Positions 36,701 through 50,340 of a stretch of DNA of 64,000 bases are shown here, piece after piece. Numbering within the stretch: position 1 is the first letter of the stretch; each line of letters begins with the position of its first letter. The stretch spans positions 714,209-778,208 of the forward strand of contig JACBWW010000021.1 of NCBI GenBank assembly GCA_020086605.1, in the 5' to 3' direction. The translations under genes and the position numbers were made by a program. The DNA is from Lanius collurio. Taxonomy: Eukaryota > Chordata > Aves > Passeriformes > Laniidae. The notes below the pieces were generated by a model. The model had not been told where the DNA came from. It made no database searches and worked only from the letters and a program-made list of their open reading frames with translations.

Positions 36701-39700
36701 GAGGCATTCGGGTTGGTCCGACTCTGGTTTTCCTTCTCAGCCATATTTATCATTGTGCAGCTCAGCAGTCAGACATGTTCTGCAAAGCTTCTGCAAGATT
36801 GTCATGATGTCCAGATGTCTCACTGGAGGCCCTTTAATGCTGAGCTTTAGATGAGACTGTGAAGAATTTCTGCCTAGATTTATTGCTAGATCATTTCCTC
36901 AGCCAAAGTAACTCCTACCTGTTAGCTGTGGGCTCTTCTGAGAAGCAGGGAATTATGGAAATGTTTGGCTTCTGAGCTCATGGACAGTTGGGGACTGGGA
37001 AGGGCTGTCTTACAGCCTGGCTTCCAGGCAGCTCGCTGTCCCCATCACCCTTCCTGGTGGACTGCAACAGTCACTGGAAACTTGGGAAACCCTTCCCTTC
37101 ACGGGCTGCTGGTGTGTAATGGCCTCCTGGAGCAACTGCCAGGATATTGCTCAGCTCTGCCAGCACACTGGCATCCTAAGAACATTCTTGCAAACACCAA
37201 AGCATATTGTCTCCAAAAATACAAAATACTTAAATCCACACCCATCCCCATCTTCTTCCAAAGCCACTTTTTATTGTAAATTAAGGCATTTTCATGAACT
37301 CTGGTGTTTACCCAAGTTGATATTTCTTTTCATGGATTTTTGGAATGATACCATTCAGTAATGGCATTATTGACAAGAGATATTTCTTTCTGTTCATTTG
37401 GGAGGATAATGTGGCCAAACTTGGAATTTAACAAAGCCTGGAAATGGTTTTGGGCATTGAGTAGTAAAATCATTAGTTTGGGCAACTTCGTATGGCACTG
37501 TTCTGAAGACTGATACCAAATAGTACATTTGCATTGGCAAAGTGAAGTGTGTTTAAATTTCCTATGGAACTCAGAATTTGTGTGACTTGTGGGGATGATT
37601 AAAAGATAAAATCTCAATATTTAACCATTTAAATACTGCTACTCTAAATCTGCTCCCTACTCGTCATTGCTGTATCCCTCCCTCATCTTCAGTTTAATAT
37701 CATTCTTTCCCATCTCTCAGTGTTTCTGTGGCTTATCTCATGTGTAGAACAGAAATCAAATTAAAGCTGGGATTGCATCTGTGGTGGCACTGCAGCCCTG
37801 TAAAGCTTGACTTCTGTTCTTTTCTGGTCATTCCTTTCCCCTCTGCTCTCTCTCCTGTGCCATGCCAGCACATGTTGGTGAAGCCAATCAGGGAAATGAT
37901 TCAGCTGGAGAAGGAAAATCCTGCCAAAAAGACCAACTGACAGCATAAACACGTGTAGTCTTGGGTGGCTGGGCTGGCATGGGAACAAACAGCTGGGGGA
38001 GAAAATGTAGGAGTTGTTTAAGTTGGTTCTCCTGCTGAAAAAGTTCTAATGGAGCCACAGCCTAAAAATTAAGGTTTTGCCTAAAAATAAGTGATACATA
38101 AATGCAACACACATAGCAAGAGACAAACACCATCAGGGTCTCTTTCTTCAGATCTCTATGTTAATTTAGCCCAGATCAGGTCCTTACTAAGATTAATTAA
38201 GTTAAAGCATACCACTATGAGTGATGCTGATGAGGCTCAGACAAATGACTTGATTGCTGAAATTCCCATGCAATGAGGTTTTTCTGATGCAATTTTTGTG
38301 AGCAGGTTGCAGCCTCTTTGAGGAGCAGGGTAAAAGGTGGTACCTGAACTGCAGGTGTTGGTCACTGGTACCCTTTGTGCAGCCCCCCTGGGCCAGGACC
38401 AGCCCTCTGACCCACATCAGCAGCTTCTGTGTCCCTGTCCATGTGCACATTGCTCCACAAACTCAGCTTTGGGTCTGTCAGGGCAAATGAGGAAGACAAG
38501 GATTCCTTGTGGATCAAGTATTCCACTCGGATTTCTCTTTATTTTTCTATAATGCCAGAGACAAACTCGGAGCTGCACAGTTGTTGCTGTGGATGTACCA
38601 GTGTGTGGCTTGTAGCAGTGATCCAGTTAGAGCAGAGCAGTTGGGAGAGCATCCTCAAGGTCTCTGTAAGGACATAATCCAATGTAAACCTTGCTGCTGC
38701 TAGGGCAGCTCCTGAGCACGCTGCCCTTCTCCTTCCTCCCCACCCACGGTGGTGCCACCACCTCCGATCTTTGCAGCTGATTTAATGCAGTAACTCCTGA
38801 ACAGAACCTGGCAAGGCAGAGAGTGCCCTGCTGTGTTAGGGAGTGGGTGGGCACAAAGAGACAGACAATGACATGGCTGACAGCAGAGGCAGGGAAAGGA
38901 GTGAATCCTGTCTTTCATCTGTCAGGACAGCCTTGTGTGACTTCACTCTTAGTGCCACAGGTGATGCAGATAAGGAGCGTTTCCTGTGGCATCAGCGCTG
39001 TGTTGTGCTGCTCACGCCTTTACTGCTCTCTGTGGGTACCTCAGAAGCACAAGCTGCACAGCCAAGCTGCAGCACAGCCGTCAGCTTGAGCACAGCACAG
39101 AATTCAAAAAGGAAAAATGACTTTCCCTTTAGCTTACAAACCCACAGCTGAAGGGCATTCTGCTAAAAGGAGGAGGACCCTGATGTGTGTACTGGGTGTT
39201 TTGGTGATCCATGAACCTGTAGTTTAAGTGTAACTTCTGAAATTCATATGCAATGAGCAGTGAAGTGCAGACACCTGATGCTTTGGTTAGGTGGCTTTGT
39301 CACAGTGCTCCAAAGGTGGTTTTTAGGGAAGCATGTTGTGATAGCCTTAGCCATCATGCTGCTCTCATCTGCCTCTCTTCCATTGCACAAACAAGAAAAA
39401 ATAAGCAATGTTAAACTTACTATTTGCAAGCCCCATCACAGCCAACAGTTTTCCATTGTCTTCTGTTCTGTTGGTTTCCTACAAGAGGTTCTCAAACTGC
39501 AGTCAGCAAAAATATACCAAACAGCTTCTTTTTGACTGCAAGGTTTGAGTGTACAGGCAGCTTGCATGGAACCAGTCAGTCTGCACAGGACCGAGTGCCC
39601 TGTCAGATCACTTTAAATACAGGCTTTAGGAAGCAATCCTATCCAGGTCACGCTCCCTCTCAGCCCTCTGGCATGGAGGAAAGTGCTGACAAGTGTGATG

Positions 39701-42429
39701 CTTTCATTCACAGAGTTATCTCGTAGAGGAAAAAACTTCAGTTCAAAATGCATACACAGAACTTTAACTCTTAAAGTTAAAGTTAAAAACTTCCTTAAAG
39801 ATCAGGGAATAATCTGTTTGCTTCCTTAATGTAAGGAAAATTCACCTCAAAATCTCTTAAATTATAAAGGGAAAGAGGATTTACCTTAGTATACATTTCT
39901 AAATATTTTTACTTGTTAGAGAGCTATTTTCATGATAGTAAATGCTTTTCTGTCTATAGAAAGTTTGTGTTATCCTCAAAATTCTGCTTGGAAAAAGGTC
40001 TGAGGCTAAAAGGGAGGCAATGACTCTGAGCTGTACTTGGGCTCCCAGGATGCTAATGCCTGTGGCAGAGGAGATAAAGTGAAGGGAGACTGCACGAAAC
40101 CCATCAGAGCTGTTAAGCTGTAGCAATGCAAAGCTGCTGGTATTTTAAATAATGGTTAAAATAAATTCCTGCCGGTTAGTGCTGGACTATTTGAAATTCC
40201 CCTAGGTTTAAATAAAAAGGGAGAAGGAATTTTAACCAGCTCATTTGATAGAAAAATGACCTGCAGATGGGGTTTGAGAGAATAATAGGCAGCAGCTTAC
40301 AGTGGGGAAATCATGGCAGAGCATCAGATTTGATGGGTTTATGCAGAGTGGGCAGTGGGGAGATGGGAAGAATTCCCACAGCAAACCAGCACAGCACTCG
40401 TTTTATTTCCACTGCCTGTAGCTGTTCATAGCAGCATTAAGTTTATGAAGTCATATATGCTGAAAAATTTTAAAATATCAGAGGTGTTACATGATGTGCA
40501 AATGTCAGTGGGTTTTCTCCCATTTATGTGCCTGTTTTCAAGTACACTCCTATGTGGGAAACCTCGTGTTTCTTCCAGTCTTTTAATCGAGGGCAAATAC
40601 CCCTTCCCTAGTTCCCAATGTCCTGAAATGTATTTAGTAAATATTAGATTTTATCAGCACTTAAGATGATGTATTGAAAATATAAACATGGTTGGGTTTT
40701 TCTTCAAACATTCATAACTCTGCCAAATTAGAAGCATTTTACGAAAAAGGCAAAAGTTTCACAGCCACCAAAATTCAATTATCAAGTGAATTTCTAAGCA
40801 GGAAAGCTCTTATATACGTATATAGAATAGCACTGGAATATCTTTTTTTCCTTTCCTTTGTCTTACTCTTAGGAAAATCTAAAATACACTTGGTATAACT
40901 TAACAGCAAAAAACTTAAGATTGCTGTGGCAGACTACAACAACTGCAGGGATTTTTTGTTAAATAATGGAAACCAACATTTTTAATGCCACTTACAGCAT
41001 TTACAAGCACATTTTTGATCTGGAAAAATGTACTCTAAAATTCCTGTGTGGGCTTCTGCAGCTCAGGGATGCAATAACATGGAATGTTTCATGTGTGCCT
41101 CCTGTGGGATTTTTCTTTTTGCCTTTTTTTTTTTTAGTAATACAGTTTTTGGTATTTGAGATGCTTAGCAGAGATTAGAAGTGGGGTGTTCCTTAAAAAT
41201 GTTAATAGAACACTTTTTGTGGCAGCAAATAAACAATGTCCATGTCTGGACTGACCAAATCTTCAGAGCAGTTCCAGAGAGGAGCAGGGCTCTGACTGGG
41301 TGTGGTTTGAAGCAGTTTTTAATACAGGATGTTTTCCCCAAGGGAGACTGTACTTGCAGTGACCTTACCTGACCTCAACTGGGGTTCTCTGACTACTCCT
41401 TCAGTAAAGAAATGTTGCCAGGATCTGTTTCCTGCTGTGCCCACAGTGTCCTGTTCCAGTGTCCTGTTCCAGTGTGCAGTCAGGTAGTGGTGATAAGGTG
41501 AGAAAAGCAACTTTACCTGTAACAGCAGCTCCAAAGTGCTTCCCTAGGACCTGAGGGGAGCCTGACCTGGGTACTGGATCAAAATGCTGCTCCAGAGTTT
41601 CAGGAATATTTTGTACTTCTGGAAGCGAAGGAAGAAGATCCCAGTTGGCTTTTAATACTGAAAAATAAAAGTTGAGTTCCAGGTATTACTCCTGCAACAT
41701 TAAAAGTGTAAAATGACCAGTAATCATTCTTCAGCCTCCTTTACCACCACCCACTGTCCAGTTCTTTGCAGTCTGTTTCACTGCCTTTATTTCTATTCTT
41801 TCAATATGTCCATACAATTAGAATACAGAGGCTCATTATGTCTGCCTCTAGCATGGGTGCCCCTTTTTAGATGAGGTAGGAAGTTACAATCTGTAGTGAA
41901 ATGCTCATTTGAGGAGGAAACAGACCTCACTGAAATTATTTCAGCTCTCTGAAGCATGAAGGCACAGAAAAATAAACTGATTTCTGCTACAAATCTTAAA
42001 GTTTGTTCCCTATTTCATATCTTTTAATAATGCGTGAACAGTTCTGCTTGCAAACATGGAGAATCACAGTGAACCTTCTTTTATTTCCTGTGTTTTTTCC
42101 CTAAACAAATTTTCTCTACCTTCAAACATGCCTCTTTGTTCTCACTGCTCTAGAATTCTTTCATCCTCTTCTCAAAAGCTTCTGAATATGACACAGTCTC
42201 ACTTGAAAAGAATGCAGAAGAGGAATGCAGGGCGGGGAGTTGGAGGTATGGAGCAGCATCCACTCGGCTCAAATACGGACAACGGGACACTTCCCACTGC
42301 AAGACAGATTGAGGGGGCCTGTAAAAGAAATCACAAGTCATTATGGCACAGGAAAAAGTAAATAGAGGTGATAAAGGAACCAAGTTTCTCTTATCTGTTT
42401 TCTTTTTTTCCTGACAAGAACCTGGCAGC
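33788..42429. other. Intron-like stretch, no supported gene
   Basis: No convincing exon or transposon is visible. A strong acceptor, ggttttccttctcag at about 36740, is followed by an open frame (PYLSLCSSAVRHVLQSFCKI and on) but has no matching donor before the stop near 36850. A 13-bp tandem duplication occurs at 41444-41469. Frames at 34246-34632, 36965-37279 and 40355-40669 have no domains. Confidence 0.5.
41444..41474. repeat. 13-bp tandem duplication
   Basis: The unit cagtgtcctgttc occurs at 41444-41456 and 41457-41469 and is followed by a partial third copy (cagtg). Confidence 0.85.
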
Positions 42430-42750
42430 TCAAAACACACGCACAAAGCTGAGAAGCTGTGGAATGTCCTTCCACAGGATGTTGTGGATATGGGATTGTA
42501 AATGGGTTCAAAAGGTAATTGGATGAATTTATGAAGGAAAATTCCATGCAAGACTATGAAGTGCAGAGACCCCAGTTGTTTTACAGGAAGTCTCTAAGCT
42601 GCAAAGGGCTGGAGATGGGAGTGAGTTTGTAGAATGTGGTGCTGTTGGTGCCTCAGTGCTCTGGGCTGGTGCCCGGAGCAGCCTGATGGGCACGCTGGCT
42701 TTGGGGCTGATCTGCCAGGCTGCTGGCATCCTGGCATCCACTTTTGTCCT
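42430..42750 (+). mobile_element. Ancient CR1-like LINE 3' fragment
   Basis: The segment from about 42447 translates as KLWNVLPQDVVDMGL, the counterpart of the 'WNxLPxxVVxxxSL' motif near the C-terminus of CR1-type ORF2 proteins. It is followed by gggttcaaaaggtaattgga and tgaatttatgaaggaaaatt, which correspond to the 'ggcttcaaaa...ttggacaaattcatggaggaca' block typical of CR1/L3-type 3' ends in amniotes. The downstream aagtctctaagctgcaaagg and ggctggagatgggag also fit. Orientation is plus. The element is old and interrupted by stops; its 3' boundary near 42750 is approximate. Plus-strand frames here (42634-42819, 42656-43090) overlap repeat DNA and are not genes. Confidence 0.65.
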
Positions 42751-45700
42751 CTCTGGGGCTCTCTTTGCCGTATTTATGATCCTTCTGATCTTCTTTTCAA
42801 CATCTTTGATATTTGGTAACTGCTTAATCTGCAGTTTGCTACCTCTGTTGTTTCAAATGTCAGCAGTTGAATCGAATCCTCCCTTCCCAGATGAAGTCTA
42901 TAATTTAATCTGCACAGATAGAGCACCCTGCTTTTCCAGGGCAGTTGACTCCTCTGTCCTTAAATTTGTCTTTAGGAGTAAAATATTTGAAAAAGTAACT
43001 TGCTGCTTCAGCCTTTTCAATTTGGAATTTTATCCTGAACTAACCCATAAAATCATTTTCCAGAGAAGCATTTCACAGATTCCTCTGTAGCTTTGGTAAC
43101 TGTTATTGAAGTACAACACTCACTGAGGTCACTTCACCCTGGACAGTTACTTTAGCACACTGAACCATGTTCCTTTGGCCCTGTGATGTGCACCAACCTG
43201 GCAAATTGTTCCTGTCCACCAGCAGTTCTTACTCGTGAGCCAAGTTTCCCCCCTTACTGCTGATACCTCTTTCTCCTTTCTCTGTGTTCCCAGTGAACCC
43301 ATGTCAGCCATGGGTTTTCAGCTGTGCATGTTACCAAGTGTCACCATTTACATTACTCTTCTAATAGTCCTCTACTACTCTCTTTTGATTTTGCCTCATT
43401 TTTCTTTAGCTGCAGGTTTCAAATAACCATTTTTCTCTGACAAGGGAATTTAGAATTAAAGCTTCTCACAGTCTCTCTTTCCATACCAATACTTTATCAA
43501 TGCAAGTGCATAACTCTTACATTGATCTTGATGCTAAATTTCAGTCTCATCTTTTTTGTGTGTTTTGGGGTTTTTTTTTAAGCAAATGCTCTGCCTTTGT
43601 AGAAGTGAGGCTGCAACAAGCTCTCTTATGTGTCTGATGACAAGCCAGAACTGGAGCAATGCTTGCAGTGTATTGTCCTCTGTCCTTGCCTCTTTCCGAT
43701 TGCTCAGTACCAATTGTTTCCAGTTGCAGCTGTTTTATGCAGCTGCCAAAACCACTAATGCCCAACCTGTCTCTAGTAAGAGAGAGTTTAAAGAAATAAT
43801 CTTCCTTTTCTTCAGTGTTTTGAAAGATGGAAATGCTCTGGGTTATGATGTAGTTTGCCTGGTGCATTCAATCTTAGGCCATGGTGGAGTGGGTAAATGG
43901 CTGGTGTTGAGCAGTGCAGTGCTATGTATGCAGCTCAGGCAAGAGAATTTCAGTTAACTGGGGAAAAAATCTGGAACCATTGAACACTTGCTGAATTTTG
44001 TGCTATTTAAATGCATACTCTGTATCTTAATACTTCAGAAATATTAAGTGCTACTTGAAGTTCCCAATTACAGCTCTAGTTGTTTTCCATCAGTATTTTT
44101 AAACTGCAGTCAGAACAAGGGAAAATGCCTTAAGTACTTGAGAGAGAGAAATAGCCTAGGAAGGAATCACAGAGCCTCTTTCCCATGCCCTCAGGCCTTT
44201 GCAGGGAGCATTACTGTCACCCCAAGTGCTGTTTGCCTTAAGGAGGCTTTTCAGCAAATAGTCCTGGTTTTGTTCAATTTGCCAGTGTTCAGTCAGGTTT
44301 TATATTCAGAGCACTGTACGTGGTGACCTGGCTTCAAGCTCTGCTTATTCTGTTGACTGACCTACAGTTTTGGCCCTTTCATTGATCTGATGCTTGATTT
44401 CTGATGTTCTCTCTCACCTTCACCACGTGTTGCCTTTTTTTGCCTTCTGGCTGTTTCAACTAGTTCAGTTTGCTTTCTGATGTAGTTTCTTCCTTTAGAT
44501 TTACATAGTATATGAGTGTCTTTCTCATTGTAAGATCAAATGGTACTTCATTGAGAAGTCAAAATGTGTGGATTGGCTCTTGTCACAAGCTTAATTTAAC
44601 CATCATTTATGTTCCTGGAAGTAGTCCATTTTTGATCCATTTCATTTATCTTAATACCTGCTTTTAAGCAAAACTTTGACAAATGATAGCAATATGTGGA
44701 AGATATTTTAGCACAGTCTTTTGAAAGTCATTTTCCTAATACATGAATTCTAGTCTAGACCAGGCTTAAAATAATAGCCTTACAAAATGTCAAACCTGGT
44801 AAAATTATTTAAAAAAAAAAGGGGGACTTTGACTAATGGCCCATGTATATGGCTTAACATTTAAGTAAAGATTGCATTTCTGACTTGAGCGATGAGAAGA
44901 ATTCAGCTAAAGCATTTCTCTGCAGCTTCCTGCTGAAGTAAGTTGTCTTTGTGTGGCTGTAGCTGTGGGAAGAGCTCAGTGCCACACATCTCTGGAATTT
45001 TCCAGCTTGGTCTGGGATGCTGTTCCCACTCTGCCTGCGGCCCTGAGCCCTCTCTCCTGGGGCATGCTGGCTCTGGACTCCAGCAATGGTTTGTGTTCAA
45101 GCTGAGTTGGCTTCCTGGGCTAAATACTTGTGTTTTGGGAGGGGTGGTGTTTGACAAGCCAGGGAAATGGCAGGATCGTTCTGACAGAGCCATCAAGGTC
45201 ATAGCTCATAATTTAGAGTAGAGAATTGAAGGTCCAGAGATGGATCCTCTGCCTTAGGCTGGGAAAGCTGTGGGTGAATGCCCAGGACAGAGGTGCAGCC
45301 TCATGGCATCCCCCCCAGTTACAGGGGCTGCAGAGGCTGCATTGGCCCCCTGCCCTTTGGCCAGTGGTGTGCCAGGCAGGAGGGGTGGCATTGGGGTTGA
45401 GTTTATCTTGGGGCTCTCTTGGCAGCTGTGCAGAAGTTTGCAGTCCCCCTGATTCTGGGGACTCTCGATTTGCCTTTGTCCGTAGCGTGAAGCTGTTCAG
45501 CAGGCTCTCAACAGCCTCTGCTTTCAGGAACTTCATTTTATAGGAACAGATTTCATCAGGAGAATGCCGTGCACACATTCAATCTGCCACTTTTCCTCTA
45601 ATCCCAAATCAGTAAGATTTTCTGATAACCTCTGTTGTCCATCTGTTAATGTTTGTTCCTGCAGGGGGGAATACTTGAGGCTGGTAGCCACAGTTTCAGT

Positions 45701-48700
45701 GTTAGCCTTGTTTGGATGTGGGCCTGGGCTTGGAGCAGGAAATCCACTGCCATTTCACAGCTTTCTTTGTTGAATGGAAACCAAGGAATCGACATCATGC
45801 ATTCAAGAGCAAGAAAAATAGCATTTACAGCAGGGCGTAAATTTTTTACGGTCCCAAGCGTTCCTTTGTTTGCATTTTTAGCTTAATATATTCATGATAC
45901 CTTGAAATAGGGATATGCATGGAGATGGGGGTTTGAAATTGCTTTTGTGGTTGTTTCTGGCTTATATAAATGTATCTATTCTGTAAAGATCAAAAGTGAC
46001 TGGAAAAGAGGATTTGGAAGAGATCATTCATCAAAAAAATTTTTTTTTTGCAATACATTGGAGAATGGGAAGAGAAATTTCAAGCTTGTTCTTTCAGACT
46101 TTGGTTTTGTTCAGTTTTCATACTTTCACAAGATGTCTTATTTTTATCAAAATTTCTAATAAACCACTGGAGTGAAGTATATGCTAACAAAAGTGATGTT
46201 AAGTGTTTCAATAAAAATCTTTCCTGCTAGTTGATTACAGATGCACAAACTCTGTAGTTATTCCATTAATTCTCCTGTGAGGTTCCAGGACACTTTTTCA
46301 AGAGTAGATCTACTTTTTTTATACTATTCATTGAAATATACGGATTTTCTTTAAATATTTTCAGGTCTGCATTGTTCTTAATTTTTTATTTGCATATAAA
46401 GTTAGATTATGATCATGCTGTTTCCAGTGCTTCTGAAAATACTTTTAAAGTCTGCCTTGCATGATCTGTCAATTCAAATTATTACATTTGCATCTCTTTT
46501 TCTACAGCTTGTGCAATTAAAACCACTTTAATTTGACTGTGTTATATGATAAAGTTCAAGGGAGAAGATAAGACAATTTGTTCATAGCAATTTTGAAATC
46601 CTGCTTAATACTTTTATTTAAAATGGTCTATTAGGATTGAAAGGAAAGTGTGGGAAGAAAATGGCATATCCCAATGTAAAAGCTGTAGAAGTCTTGTCAG
46701 AGTGCTTGAGAAACTTTAAATGGTCTTGTTTAGTTAAACAAGGAATTAGGAATTTGCTTGGGGAAGACGTGGGCTGGAGGTTGTATAAAACAGAATCAGA
46801 AAGGTCATGGGAGATGACAGCAGGACTTGGATGTGATTGATATTTGAAAGCAGTTCATGTGCATATGTGGAGAAAGTTATTTCCAGCATTGCTGGAACTC
46901 TGGGGAGATTTTAAATCATTCAGTTCATGTCACAGATTCTTGGGATTTGCACATGTACAAACATTATTTGGTGGCAGCTGAATGTTGTCTGTAGTTATTT
47001 TTTACCCTTTAAATAGCAGCAACATAAGAAAGAAAGAAAATATTTGTGTTAATCTAAATGGGACAGTAGGAGTAGTGTTCCTTGAGTATTTTATGTTCAT
47101 ACTTGAAGTGAATTTTCTTTATTAAAAATGTTTTAAGAGATTATTTGGAGAAATCTGGAAGAGAATTCTCTGTTAATCTCCAGAAGTGAAGGTTGGTCCA
47201 TTCTTGTGCAATGAGGTGAATGCTTCTACAGAAACAATTTGGAGAAATAAAATATCAGAACCAATTAAGGCCCGGGATTTGTGCCATTTTTCAGCAGTGC
47301 TGACGTGCCCTGCCCTGTGTGCTGCAGCAGGAACTGTCCCACGGGGATGGACAGCTTGGGGACAGGAGGGATCTCTGGACACAGAAGGGGACAAAGATCT
47401 TTCAGGAGGCTTACAGAGAAAGGTGGAAACTTAAGCAGCACCATGCACAGGCTAATGAAGGGGATTGCAAGCACATTATATTCAAAGCTTGTAATACTTG
47501 TCATGGTTAAAGAAAGTCACTCAAACTCTACTGCTTCACCAACGTTCCTCCTTCCCTTAGCACTCCCTCACTTATCTCTTGCCAAGGGCTGCTGTAAGGA
47601 AATACTTCTGCATTTCTCTTGTTTCTGTCAGTAATAATGGTGAGCCTGAAACTCTTCTGCAGTGGCAACTTGCAGTACTTCAGTAAATTGTGGCTTTCGT
47701 CAGATAAATCAAATTGGTAAAATTTTTCTTGATCCCCAAAATCCTCATTTAACTTCCCATTAAAAATACATATATATTCTCCAGCTTCCATTCTTCCCCT
47801 TCAATCTGTAAAGCACAGCAGCACATGATGTGGTTTGTGTTGATTTTCAAGATAATTTTTAGCTTGTCAAAGACCTTCTGTCTCAACAACTTTGAAACAA
47901 AGATTTTTTGAATAGATGAGAAAGTGCAGCTGCCAGATTAGCCAACACAAGAAACTGGAAGGGGAGGATCTTGCAGATGGTTCTAATAAAACTGGGCAAA
48001 CAGCAAATAGGGGTGGGGGGAGAGTGGGCTGAAATGCAAATTGTAATCCCAGTGCAAGTTTTGGGGTTAGTTTCTGAAAGAAAATTGCATAAGCAATCAT
48101 TTAAGGGTTTGGGATTGGGGACAGTTTATTGTTGCTCTCAGATTTTCCTGTTGCTACTGCACTTGCAGCTTTTCCTTCTCCCTGTATTTCTGTGTCCTTG
48201 CTGCTACCTGAGCTTGTGTTGCTGAGCCCAGAACCCTCCTCTGCAAAGCCACATTCAAATATTCATAGGATTTTTGTGAATGTGAAATACCATTGAAAGT
48301 TTAGGTGTTCAGTAGCTGTTGAGAGAAGAAATTGTGCTTGTTAGAGCACAAAGCAGTAAAAATGGAGCAGAGGCTTGTGTTGCTTCATTGTTCCTGCCTG
48401 CTATCCCATAGCCAAAAGTGAAGTTTGGCCAAGCCTTGATAAACCCTGTGTTTGAAGTTTGTAGTACAGGATTCATTCATAAGGATGGAGGGTGACTAGT
48501 AGTAATTTCTGTCTCTTCTGCTAATTTTCTCCCCTTACTCAATGGTATTAGTTCTGTAATCTTAGGCCAGCAATTGCAGTAGGAGACATACAAGCTGAGG
48601 GCTTGGATAGTGTCTGATGGTCTCAAATTCAATCACTACTTCTTGACATAATAATTTGGGGTTCTTTGGTGGTTCTTCAGGCCAGAAAACCTTACTGACA

Positions 48701-49199
48701 CCTCATTTCCAAAGCCAAAACAATTAAGTCTTTATTTTTTTCTTCCTCTTGCTGATCTTTCCCTCCTTCAATGAAAGGAAGAGTGTTTGAGAGCACACAG
48801 GCTTTGAGCTTACACGGCAGCCCTTGGGGATGTGTCTTCATCTTGCTGTGTCAAAAGCTTTTCAAATCAGTAGTTCGGGAGTAGCAATTCCTTCAAACAC
48901 ATGAGTAACAGATACTTACTTGTTTTATTTAAGAGTCCTTAAGCATGAGCAAGTCATTAAGTACTTCCTTTCTCCCCATGAATCAGTTCTATTTTAAACA
49001 GCCATCATGTATTTAAGATTTTTAAGAGTACAAGAAGTTTTGACTTCTAAACTTTTTTGGAGTCTCTTGTGTACCTCTATGAATTTGTATTAAAAATAAT
49101 CTGTCAAGGGCTGCACATTCCCTGTACTGATGCATTCCCTTTCCCTATCTCCTTCACGAGAGGATATATTCTGTGTGCAGCATTTCTTTGCCCTAGGAG
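42751..49199. other. Intron-like stretch, no supported gene
   Basis: Two strong acceptors, tttctccttt...ttcccag at about 43293 and tgtttgttcctgcag at about 45665, lack matching donors before stops or in frame. The 45666-45890 stretch is open in one frame (GGILEAGSHSFSVSLVWMWA and on) but ends in a stop with only a poor donor. Short homopolymers occur (A10 at about 44811). No transposon is recognisable. Confidence 0.5.
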
Positions 49200-50340
49200 A
49201 CAACTTTGAAGCGAAGAAGTTATTACTCTGAAAACAGAGCACATTTCTCCACTCCCTGGTCAATGGCTGGGTAATGCCACCTCAGAATGCCACACCTGAG
49301 TGGCCTCTCTAGAGCTCAGCAAGAACGCAGAGCAGTGTCCTCCCGCTGTCCTGTGTGCAGCGTTCTCTGTGCCAGGTGATCCCTGCAGCCTCTTTGGCAA
49401 AGCTGTCGTGCACACGGTGTGTGGGGAGCCTGTGGAATTCCACTGAAGGGGAGGGATCCCGTGGTTTAATGGAATGCTTTGGCCGTGGATATTGACCGTG
49501 TGATGTTGTCACGCTTTGCTGATTCAGTCAATTTGGAAAGAAACTGTTCCCCCTTTCTTTACCGTATCATGCAAAAAGGATCACGAACACGAATATTTAT
49601 AATAAGGTATTTCTGCAGGGGTTTGTGTCCAAGAGACAACATGCTGAGACATTAAACAGCACAATTGTTGCCAGAATCCTACCAGCTTGGCAAATCTGAC
49701 AGCCAGCTGAAGGCAAAGAGGGGTTTTTATGATAAAATCAGGCCAAGTACTGAATGCTAAAGCATCACCAGTTGTTCACAGCTCGGGAAGAGTTCGCTTG
49801 CAATCAACATGAATAGGAGAAACCCTTCCCAAATGATGCTTTGTTTCCTTCTGCATTTGCTTCCGTTTTTGCCTCCTTATGCAGTCAGCAATCATAATTC
49901 AGATGGTGGGGTTTGGAACAGTCTTCCTGTCCCTGATCTTGTGAAGAGGTGCTCCTTTATCCCTGGCTGTCACTGACAGGGCAGGGGCTGCTCCCATCCC
50001 CGGCAGTTCTGAGAGTCGGGATGTTTGCAGCAGCCGCCTGTGATTCATTTGTTTGGCATTCCTCGCCCTTTGTGCTGCGGGGACAGCGCAGAGGGGACCG
50101 ACTCACGTGGCAGCTCCTTTCATCCGGAGCTTCTCCTGCCTGAGCCTCTGCGGAAAGCCACGGGGAGATGGAGAGGGACTCATCTACAGCTTCATTTACC
50201 CCATCCATGTTAATTGCCTCTTTAGAACGGCAGCTAAAAAGGATTGCACATCATCTCTATCAATTATCTTAAAATGTTTTCAATTAATCTGTAGTACTGG
50301 GCACTGGAACAGAAGTGAATACGGAGTGGTTTGAGTCTTT
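49200..50340. promoter_or_regulatory. CpG-enriched intronic segment, possible enhancer or alternative promoter
   Basis: By hand count, about 29 CpG dinucleotides lie between 49211 and 50325, against only two or three in neighbouring kilobases such as 47500-48500. The segment includes a CACGTG E-box (50104-50109), a MAF/AP-1-like tgctgattcagtca (49517-49530), and homeodomain-type ATTA/TAAT cores near 50209-50290. No frame in it is recognisable as protein. Retained CpGs in a CpG-poor intron suggest an unmethylated regulatory element. Conservation cannot be judged from one sequence. Confidence 0.4.

Noticed and set aside
42634..43090. Plus-strand frames with a hydrophobic, membrane-like stretch
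   Set aside because: The first part lies in the CR1-like fragment, and there is no splice-site or start context. Hydrophobic runs are common in T-rich intronic DNA.
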